A stretch of DNA of 49,963 bases, taken from positions 1-49,963 of the forward strand of contig WALV01000034.1 of the NCBI GenBank assembly GCA_015522645.1, written 5' to 3'. The notes beneath the pieces are model-generated. The model made no database searches and was not told where the DNA came from. It was given only the letters and a program-made list of their open reading frames with translations. Source of the stretch: Candidatus Tiamatella sp. (GTDB lineage Archaea > Thermoproteota > Thermoprotei_A > Sulfolobales > Acidilobaceae). Below, piece after piece: positions 43,792-49,963 of this stretch (positions are counted from its first letter, which is position 1; each line of letters begins with the position of its first letter). The position numbers and the translations under genes are program-made.

Positions 43792-44712
43792 ATGGTATTG
43801 AATGAACTAAGGAGGGAGAGATTTGAAGACGGCATACCCCCTCATGATAAAGAGAAACCTATAATGGATCACTTGGTAGAACTCTCAATACGTCTGAGAA
43901 GAATTTTTATAGCTGTAATAGTTACTGCTGGTGTACTATCATTCATTCCAGTCGACTTTAAATACTATATTCCACTAGTTAGTTACTTTCCAAATGCAGT
44001 TATAAGCTATGTTCTACCTAAAACTGTTACTTGGCACGGGAAAACGTTTGCTGTACATATAGCACAGTATAACCCGTTCGCGGGATTTAACCTTCTAATA
44101 AAGACGGCGTTACTTCTAGGACTTTTAGGCGCAAGCCCTGTAATAGCACATGAAATATATGCCTATGTGGAACCAGCACTATACCCTAATGAGAAAGCAA
44201 GGATAAAATCACTTGCAATCGCGTCAATCGGATTATTTCTAGCAGGCATCGCGATTGCTTTCTTTATAGTTCTCCCTTTTGCTTTTAAAATAATGATCGT
44301 AACCTCTGCAGCTGTCGTAGGAAGTAATACACTAATAGCATTTTCGGATGTGGAGCAACTCTTTTCCACGATAGTACTAATAGCACTAGCCACAGGAGTA
44401 GCTTTCGAAGTCCCATTAATAATATACTTGTTGGTATCATTTAATATTGTGGAAGAAGGATGGTTTGTCGGTGAGAATAAAAAGTATATCTTTATTCTAA
44501 GCATGTTTTTAGGAGCAGCCATAAGCCCGGATCCTAGTGGAGTAGGAATGGTTGTAATAGGTACGGCTATGTTTGCTACAATAATGCTGGCAGCAAAGCT
44601 TGGAGCTAAACATAAAAGACGCGGAAACGATGGGATGCCAATACCGGCTGAAGTCATACCCTCCGAACCTGTAGTCTTCCAGGATCACCAGGATCAGAAG
44701 GAGGATGTTTAA
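43792..44712 (+). CDS. tatC: Twin-arginine translocase subunit TatC
   Basis: 306 residues, six membrane helices. HLVELSIRLRRIFIAVIVTA at the start of the core, the GASPVIAHEIYAYVEPALYP segment with the conserved F/Y..P..Y motif, and FLGAAISPDPSGVGMVVIGT with the conserved Pro are as in TatC. The region VTWHGKTFAVHIAQYNPFAG is a periplasmic loop of the usual length. A charged tail (~275-306) is archaeal. A TTG two codons after the ATG, at better spacing from GGTG, is an alternative start. Confidence 0.93.
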   Translation: MVLNELRRERFEDGIPPHDKEKPIMDHLVELSIRLRRIFIAVIVTAGVLSFIPVDFKYYIPLVSYFPNAVISYVLPKTVTWHGKTFAVHIAQYNPFAGFNLLIKTALLLGLLGASPVIAHEIYAYVEPALYPNEKARIKSLAIASIGLFLAGIAIAFFIVLPFAFKIMIVTSAAVVGSNTLIAFSDVEQLFSTIVLIALATGVAFEVPLIIYLLVSFNIVEEGWFVGENKKYIFILSMFLGAAISPDPSGVGMVVIGTAMFATIMLAAKLGAKHKRRGNDGMPIPAEVIPSEPVVFQDHQDQKEDV

Positions 44713-44813
44713 ATAGAGAAGTCATTGTAATATCAGTTCTACCCCTAGCGGAATCTATAAAGGATTGATTAATATTCTTATTACAAAAACGCATATCTAC
44801 GGTGTGTTGAGAA

Positions 44814-46292
44814 TTGGTTGTAGTGACAACAAAGGAGATAATAGAACAAATAGGGTCACTGAACGCATATACTTTGATTTACAGCACCGAAGATGAAATG
44901 GAGGACGCAATTATAGCAAGCGTATCTAAAGACCTGCCTGTTATAGGGTTATACCCGAAAGCATGGGAGCACTATCCTATTGTACGAAGGGAACTCGAGA
45001 AGAGGGGTGCTAATATCTATCTTTACCACCCTTTAGATACTATGGAATTCAACTATATCCCAGAGGTCGATCCACGCCACCTAGTGCATGCAAAGCACTC
45101 CTCCCTCCTTTCATTCATGGCTCAAAACGCTCTCTATAAAATAAGGCCAACCAAAACGGTAGATAGGAGAACGATCCTGACATCACCGTTTAAATCATTA
45201 CTAGACTATTATCCCGCTCCAATGCTCATACAGCCTGAAGCATGTAAATCCTGGAAGTACTGCAATGCTTGTATTGAAGCATGCCCATACCAAGCTCTCA
45301 TAGGTAAACCACCCCAAGTTAATTTAGACAAATGCACGGGATGTGGTTTATGCACGGGATCATGCCCATTCGGCTTCCTACTAATGCCTCAATGGAACAT
45401 AGAATCAATGACATATCTTCTATCTATTATCCGTAGACAAACTGATAAGCCAGGATACCTTATTGGGGCGTGTAATGATTCGCTACCCGAGTTAACTCGA
45501 GTAAATATAGAAACATTATATCCAACGATTTTCGTTAACATAGAATGCCCTGGATGGCTCTCAGATTACCATATACTAGCTGCGGCATCCAAGGGTTTTT
45601 CAACGGTGGTTTACTGTAGCGAGGAAAGAATAGGTAAATGCGGCGGCAGAGAGGTATTCGAGGCAAGACTAAGGAATATGGAGCCATTGGGGGCTATACC
45701 GAGAATAATAACACAGTCAACAGAGTTAACAGAGGTATTAAATAGGCCTTTGACTGTAAAGGTTCTAGAAGAAGATTACTCAATAACGAAAGAGAAGACG
45801 GATGCCTATAAAATCCTGTCATCCCTGGGGGTTGAAAGAGCAAAATTCAATGATGCTGTCGTCGGATTAGTTAAGGTAGATGAAGAGAAATGCCCTGTAT
45901 GCGACTCGTGCTCCAACCTATGCCCCTTCAGAGCACTAGAAAGAGTGAACGAGGGGGACGAGACTAAATTAGTCTTCCACATGGATAGGTGTACTGCATG
46001 CGGGATATGCGAGAAAGTATGCCCATACAATGCATTGAAACTGGATTACGAGTTCGATAAGCAAGTGCTAGACGAAGAGAAGCATGTCCTAGCTAGAGAC
46101 GAAATCGCTAGGTGTAGGCGCTGCGGGAAACCAATAGGATCCAGGAAATACTTGCTTATGCTTGAAAAGAAACTCAGGGAGTCAGGAGCTGATGAATGGG
46201 TCCTGGAGCAGCTATGGCTTTGCCAGGAATGCAAGATGAAGACACTTATCGAGAGGCAGCTATTAGGAAAATCCCGGGAGGATTCCACATAA
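44814..46292 (+). CDS. Multi-cluster iron-sulfur protein
   Basis: 492 residues. After ~140 residues with no clear domain there are four ferredoxin-type cysteine motifs: CKSWKYCNACIEACP, CTGCGLCTGSCP, and in the second half CPVCDSCSNLCP and CTACGICEKVCP, i.e. up to four [4Fe-4S] clusters. Between them (about 205-330) is a segment with FVNIECPGWLSDYHILAAAS and EERIGKCGGREVFEARLR, reminiscent of the MvhD/HdrA-associated delta domain. It ends in CRRCGKPIGS ... LCQECKMKT, probably a zinc ribbon. It likely passes electrons in the cytoplasm. It is not a known subunit of the molybdoenzyme, though it lies near it. Start TTG. Confidence 0.85.
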   Translation: MVVVTTKEIIEQIGSLNAYTLIYSTEDEMEDAIIASVSKDLPVIGLYPKAWEHYPIVRRELEKRGANIYLYHPLDTMEFNYIPEVDPRHLVHAKHSSLLSFMAQNALYKIRPTKTVDRRTILTSPFKSLLDYYPAPMLIQPEACKSWKYCNACIEACPYQALIGKPPQVNLDKCTGCGLCTGSCPFGFLLMPQWNIESMTYLLSIIRRQTDKPGYLIGACNDSLPELTRVNIETLYPTIFVNIECPGWLSDYHILAAASKGFSTVVYCSEERIGKCGGREVFEARLRNMEPLGAIPRIITQSTELTEVLNRPLTVKVLEEDYSITKEKTDAYKILSSLGVERAKFNDAVVGLVKVDEEKCPVCDSCSNLCPFRALERVNEGDETKLVFHMDRCTACGICEKVCPYNALKLDYEFDKQVLDEEKHVLARDEIARCRRCGKPIGSRKYLLMLEKKLRESGADEWVLEQLWLCQECKMKTLIERQLLGKSREDST

Positions 46293-46295
46293 GAA

Positions 46296-47321
46296 TTATT
46301 CTACCTCAATCCACCTATACCCAGGTAACTTATCTATCATCTCCCTCGTCAGCCTAGAGTTAAGAGCCTCTCGGAACAATTTCACTCCTTCAGAACCTAA
46401 CCTATTAAACGTAGTGAAACACTCGTATTTCTCCCATCCGACTGTGAATCCATTCAAACCGTAGAGCTCGCTGTAATACCGGATAGTTATGCCTGCCTCA
46501 GATCTACCAGAAGCTATTTCACGGGCTACTTCTTCATGGGTAAACTTGACGTTATCGTATCCTTTAATTATTGATTTATCGATACTGGCTTTCTCCAGGA
46601 AAAGATCCAAGTACAGTCTAGTACCACTGCCCGGGTTTCTATTCACAATTCTAATCTCTCCTTTTCTAAGTAATTCCAGTACCTCCTCTATGTTGCTTAC
46701 ATCTAAACTAGGATTAACTGTAAACACTACTTCTCTCTCAAAACCCCCTAAACGAACGGGGTTCTCTATATAGTATTTCCGTAAATATGACTCGTTGTAA
46801 CTGTTTTCACTCGGATCGTACAGATGAGTGCAGGAAACATCGCTCTCTCCGAGTGATAGCATAGCTAGAGCTCTCAGTGAACCACTGCAAACCCCTTCAA
46901 CTGGAAGCTTAGCCTTAATTCTTTCCACAATAACTTCAATTATATGATCATGGCTATAAGCGACTATGAGGGAAGGTGCCACTTGAAGGCTGGTTCTAGG
47001 AAATAGAGGGCCAATACACTCGACTATCTTTTTCTCTCCAGCTAAGTAAGCGTTTAGTAACTCTTCAGCTGCTCTGGTTAGCCGGGCCCCGCCTCTACTC
47101 CCCCCGCCTCTCCAGGTTTCAATTAGTCTTTCCCCTAAAATCCTTTCTGCTCTATTCAACATATCCCATGCCTTGGAATAAGGGATTCCCAGGGACTGAG
47201 AGGCCTTTAGAAGAGATCCCTTGTTCTTCACTTCTAGGAGTAATTGGGATGTCAGTCCGTCAAGCACTTCCCTGCCATCTACTTCAACTATAATATCATA
47301 TCTTATCCTAGGTTTCTTCAA
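46296..47321 (-). CDS. ModE-like HTH fused to a substrate-binding-protein domain
   Basis: 341 residues. The N-terminal ~100 residues are a LysR/ModE-type winged helix: LLLEVKNKGSLLKASQSLGI, YSKAWDMLNRAERILGERLI and TWRGGGSRGGARLTRAAEEL. Residues ~115-341 resemble the PBP-like domain found with molybdate/tungstate regulators (VAYSHDHIIEVIVERIKAKL, CSGSLRALAMLSLGESDVSC, RIVNRNPGSGTRLYLDLFLE, GITIRYYSELYGLNGFTVGW). The likely role is sensing a cofactor or oxyanion and regulating neighbouring genes. The ligand is unproven. Start TTG, with GAGGAGG about 10 nt before. Confidence 0.85.
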   Translation of the reverse strand: MKKPRIRYDIIVEVDGREVLDGLTSQLLLEVKNKGSLLKASQSLGIPYSKAWDMLNRAERILGERLIETWRGGGSRGGARLTRAAEELLNAYLAGEKKIVECIGPLFPRTSLQVAPSLIVAYSHDHIIEVIVERIKAKLPVEGVCSGSLRALAMLSLGESDVSCTHLYDPSENSYNESYLRKYYIENPVRLGGFEREVVFTVNPSLDVSNIEEVLELLRKGEIRIVNRNPGSGTRLYLDLFLEKASIDKSIIKGYDNVKFTHEEVAREIASGRSEAGITIRYYSELYGLNGFTVGWEKYECFTTFNRLGSEGVKLFREALNSRLTREMIDKLPGYRWIEVE

Positions 47322-47385
47322 GCCGTCATGGCCTCCTCGGTTAACTATAATGTTATTTTCAATGATAAAAAGAATGAACAGGAGC

Positions 47386-48072
47386 CTACAAGTATCTTTC
47401 AGATAATAATAGTGACTCTAAGGTGACAGCCATATTGGTTATAAGACTGTTTCCAGTATTATTTTTCAGGCATGAAGTAAACTCGGCTGTCCACTTCGAC
47501 AAGTGATCCTCCATAAACGCACCCCTAAGTTCGCCTATATCAAGCGGGTTAACATCGATTAGGGATCCCTTCAATGCTAGGGCTTCAGCGTCATGCAGTG
47601 CAGCCAGGAATTCCAGTTCAACACTTATATTATCAGAGCCGAAGACCTTTTCCTTGTCAGCTTTGAGCCCTAGTAACGAGTAGTATCTATCTAAGCTCTC
47701 ACCGATAGCCGGTACTTCTATCATCTTGTAGCCCCCGTGTACAACATAGACACTCTCGTATGGAGGGCACTTGACGTGCTTGTATCCCGAGACAGTAAGT
47801 GAGGAGTACTCGCTGGCAAAGGTTTCCCAGCATCCATCGTCACTTAGGCACTTCTTTAAGTTACTAGCTAGTGTTTTAACGTTATTAACCGCTTCACCAA
47901 TTTTGGGATGCCAGCCCTCTAGTTCCGGGTCAGTCTCTAGTAATTGATCGATTATATCACCGGTATGAGAATTCAGTAGTGGTCTAGCTGTAGATGGTGG
48001 GAGGAATGCTATGCCTAGCAGTCTATAGGACCTCGAGTATGTTCTATGTAGCTTGTCCAAACTCAACACCAC
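47386..48072 (-). CDS. TorD-family molybdoenzyme assembly chaperone
   Basis: 228 residues, all-helical. The family signature is near residues ~95-105: VKCPPYESVYVVHGGYKM, comparable to the PxxS/ExxY pattern of TorD/DmsD/NarJ chaperones. Such proteins bind the signal sequence of the apo-molybdoenzyme and hold it until the cofactor is inserted and Tat export can start. It lies downstream of the molybdoenzyme and Fe-S subunit on the same strand, after a 78-nt gap that has its own TATA-like CTTATACATT. Starts GTG, possibly leaderless. Confidence 0.85.
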   Translation of the reverse strand: MVLSLDKLHRTYSRSYRLLGIAFLPPSTARPLLNSHTGDIIDQLLETDPELEGWHPKIGEAVNNVKTLASNLKKCLSDDGCWETFASEYSSLTVSGYKHVKCPPYESVYVVHGGYKMIEVPAIGESLDRYYSLLGLKADKEKVFGSDNISVELEFLAALHDAEALALKGSLIDVNPLDIGELRGAFMEDHLSKWTAEFTSCLKNNTGNSLITNMAVTLESLLLSERYL

Positions 48073-48150
48073 AAACAGAGTAATGTATAAGAGGATACCC
48101 TACTTGGTTAATTTAAAAAGGTATGAAGTAGTTCTACTTTAAAAAGGATC

Positions 48151-48945
48151 CTAGTCTCCCCAAGCCTTGGTTTCATTAAGTTTTTCTTGATGGATCTCTT
48201 CAACGTTAGGCTTGTAATGCCCTGATGTTACATAGTATACTCTAGCGGCTGTATGCCTTACTGGGCCGTGAGGTGTTCCAGGCACGGCAGTGTTTCTCTG
48301 CACTATCTGGTAAACCTCACTGTTCGGATCATCTAAGTCACCGAATATTCTTACATGTGCTGGGCACGTCTCTACACATGCTGGCAGCAATCCTTTCTCT
48401 ACACGGTGATAGCAGAATGTGCACTTGTCAATAGTCTTTGTCAATAAGTTAACTTGCCTAGCTGCATATGGGCATGCTGCTATACATGCACCGCATAGTA
48501 TACACTTGTTCGGGTCAACTAGCACGACTCCTTCCTTCGTCTGGAAACTGGCATGTGTAGGGCATACTGTAACGCATGGAGCATTGTCACAGTGCTGGCA
48601 TATCCTGTGGTACAGCATCATACCGGGTTCCGGATACTTACCGCCTTCTATTTCATATATCTCAGTTCTAAGCCATAACTTGTTAACCAGCTCCATAGCC
48701 TTCTCTTTCGCCTTCTTTGGATTCTTATCTAGAAGACCCTCAGTCTGCTCTGCTGCTTGCTCAACTATATACTCTGCTGGAGGCTCCTCTCCGTGTAGGC
48801 CTAGTAGGCCTGAAAGGAAGCTTTTCTTGGGTTGGAACTCCAGCTCTCTAACGTCACTGTTTAAGTTCTCAGCTATGCACGCTGCTTCGCAGGCACCGCA
48901 ACCCATACACCTATCTATATCTATAACCATAGCATACCTAGTCAT
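48151..48945 (-). CDS. 4Fe-4S subunit of a molybdopterin oxidoreductase
   Basis: 264 residues of the DmsB/PsrB/NrfC ferredoxin family that carries electrons to or from a molybdoenzyme. Four clusters can be assigned: CMGCGACEAACIAEN, CQHCDNAPCVTVCPTHASF, CILCGACIAACPYAARQ and CTFCYHRVEKGLLPACVETCP (split as CTFCYHRVEKG and PACVETCP). An insertion (~35-90, rich in Glu/Lys) is longer than in most members. GGAGGTGA precedes the ATG; it starts 14 nt after the catalytic subunit stop. The quinone-linked anchor subunit was not seen. Confidence 0.95.
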   Translation of the reverse strand: MTRYAMVIDIDRCMGCGACEAACIAENLNSDVRELEFQPKKSFLSGLLGLHGEEPPAEYIVEQAAEQTEGLLDKNPKKAKEKAMELVNKLWLRTEIYEIEGGKYPEPGMMLYHRICQHCDNAPCVTVCPTHASFQTKEGVVLVDPNKCILCGACIAACPYAARQVNLLTKTIDKCTFCYHRVEKGLLPACVETCPAHVRIFGDLDDPNSEVYQIVQRNTAVPGTPHGPVRHTAARVYYVTSGHYKPNVEEIHQEKLNETKAWGD

Positions 48946-48959
48946 TTCACGTCACCTCC

Positions 48960-49963
48960 TCAAGCCTTCTTTATAGACACGACTGTGTCGCCTAGGATCG
49001 CGCTCCCTGTGACAGGGTCGATCTCAGGCGGCACAATCTTATTATAAGGCACAGTCTCATCTGGTCCAGGGGCGAATCTCATTCTAGGGCTTTCAAGGCC
49101 GTATGCGAATGGAACAAATACCGTGTCGGGCCTTACTCTCTCCGTTACATGTACTCTCATGTTGTAGCATTTTCCAAGAGTACTACACACCTCTACCATG
49201 TCGCCTTCTGAGACCCCCAACCCGGCTGCTCTGCTGGAGTGGATCCATATCCTCCTATAGTCCTCACGTGTTAGCCTCTCGAGGAGAGGGTTATCCGCGG
49301 TGCTTGTATGAGTCATTGTAGGGACTTTCCCATATATAACGTAGAATTCATTACCATTCAACTCCCCGTTTACCTGTTCAACCCTTGGAGGCACCCAGTC
49401 TATTAGAGGATGCCACTCAGGCTTTATTGCACCCTTAAGACTCTTAGCCGCAGCATATAATGTTATACTATATACTTCTAGTAGCCCTGTAGCCGTGTAA
49501 AGCTTGTGGTTCTCAAGGACCTCCATGTTCTCATTCAGGATTTCCTCCTTATCTTTCAATACTATGAACCCCTTGGTCCTCAGCTCCTCTAGAAGCTGGT
49601 TCTTCGACAAACCGAACCTCGCAGCTAAGCCCTCTGCTTGAATCTCCTGAATCTTCGCCAGGAACCCGATGGCTTTATTGCTATCGGTCAGGTAGCTCCT
49701 ATCCAAAGACTCGAAGAGTGCAGCCATTTCATTCTGCTGTGCCTCTGGTAATCCGAGAAGCCTAGCAAACACTGTACCGAATTCTCTGGCTTTACCCAGC
49801 TCTTTAGCGAATAATCCGGCAAACACTGTGAAAGGTATGCAGTTCCCAACAGGGTTATCGACCGCTGGTACTCCAGTATATAGGGCCCCGTACGGCACGA
49901 ATTCTACCGGTCTAATCAAGTCATAGGATTCTAGGTATATGCAGTCATTAAGTACAACATCAG
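48960..49963 (-). CDS. Molybdopterin oxidoreductase catalytic subunit, C-terminal part (truncated by window)
   Basis: The frame remains open to the window edge (reading DVVLNDCIYLESYDLIRP before the first TTG), so it is the end of a larger DMSO-reductase-family gene. The visible ~334 residues include VEFVPYGALYTGVPAVDNPV, MTHTSTADNPLLERLTREDY, and the C-terminal dinucleotide-binding domain with IHSSRAAGLGVSEGDMVEVC, VRPDTVFVPFAYGLESP and the closing ILGDTVVSIKKA. The substrate (polysulfide, thiosulfate, tetrathionate or another) and the Tat signal are outside the window. It leads an operon with Fe-S and TorD subunits. Confidence 0.92.
   Translation of the reverse strand, partial: DVVLNDCIYLESYDLIRPVEFVPYGALYTGVPAVDNPVGNCIPFTVFAGLFAKELGKAREFGTVFARLLGLPEAQQNEMAALFESLDRSYLTDSNKAIGFLAKIQEIQAEGLAARFGLSKNQLLEELRTKGFIVLKDKEEILNENMEVLENHKLYTATGLLEVYSITLYAAAKSLKGAIKPEWHPLIDWVPPRVEQVNGELNGNEFYVIYGKVPTMTHTSTADNPLLERLTREDYRRIWIHSSRAAGLGVSEGDMVEVCSTLGKCYNMRVHVTERVRPDTVFVPFAYGLESPRMRFAPGPDETVPYNKIVPPEIDPVTGSAILGDTVVSIKKA

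Overview
The window is archaeal and fits a hyperthermophilic member of the Thermoproteota (Crenarchaeota), probably Desulfurococcales or a close relative; the exact genus is not determined. The evidence is archaeal-only genes (ribosomal proteins S19e, L39e, L31e and L18a/LX, aIF6, prefoldin alpha, RNase P component 4, archaeal SAM synthetase), crenarchaeal GGTGA-type Shine-Dalgarno sites 5-7 nt before many ATG, GTG and TTG starts, and crenarchaeal surface proteins with Thr/Ser linkers and a C-terminal membrane anchor. Genes are packed tightly, several convergent pairs overlap by a few bases, and no gene-free stretch exceeds 300 bases. I saw no tRNA, rRNA, CRISPR array or insertion sequence.

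Layout. 1-7.5 kb: the end of a thioredoxin-reductase-like gene, an unknown gene, ATP-dependent DNA ligase, then the conserved archaeal information cluster (RNase P component 4, YhbY-like protein, S19e, PDCD5, L39e, L31e, aIF6, L18a, prefoldin alpha, FtsY). 7.5-13.3 kb: three tandem CBS-domain proteins downstream of a membrane-anchored solute-binding protein with no permease nearby, and a divergent anchored surface protein. 13.3-15.6 kb: a leftward operon of a 43-residue basic protein, a SPOUT RNA methyltransferase, a DUF447 protein and an MptE-like pterin pyrophosphokinase. 15.6-22.9 kb: a methylisocitrate-lyase-family enzyme, then a rightward cluster that looks like a Ced-type DNA-import machine (pilin-signal ectodomain protein, CedA1-like mini-pilin, CedA-like channel, CedB/VirB4-like ATPase) and IMP dehydrogenase. 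22.9-26 kb: a leftward methylmalonyl-CoA mutase operon (large subunit, B12 subunit, MeaB). 26-29.6 kb: a BtuF-like binding protein without signal peptide, an M42 aminopeptidase, a membrane protein, a phosphoesterase and an unknown gene. 29.7-31.7 kb: a CoA-transferase with a gamma-carbonic-anhydrase-like protein. 31.9-37 kb: a complete branched-chain amino acid type ABC transporter (livK-livHMGF). 37.1-43.3 kb: SAM synthetase, nicotinate phosphoribosyltransferase-moaB, an amidohydrolase, a flavin-reductase-like protein and mobA. 43.3-50 kb: tatA and tatC, a multi-cluster Fe-S protein, a ModE-like regulator fused to a binding-protein domain, and a molybdopterin oxidoreductase operon (catalytic subunit cut by the window edge, Fe-S subunit, TorD-like chaperone).

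Working together. The 38.5-50 kb half carries much of what an exported molybdo- or tungsto-enzyme needs: MoaB and MobA for the cofactor, TorD for assembly, TatA and TatC for export, and a candidate metal-responsive regulator. The propionate/succinate-CoA genes (mutase, MeaB, CoA-transferase, methylisocitrate-lyase-like) are spread over 15-32 kb. The two most interesting observations are the Ced-like cluster, whose CedA-like protein repeats the hairpin motif of the adjacent mini-pilin and carries a large predicted ectodomain, and a 90-bp, 89/90-identical inverted pair encoding the same membrane anchor in two unrelated binding proteins 23 kb apart.
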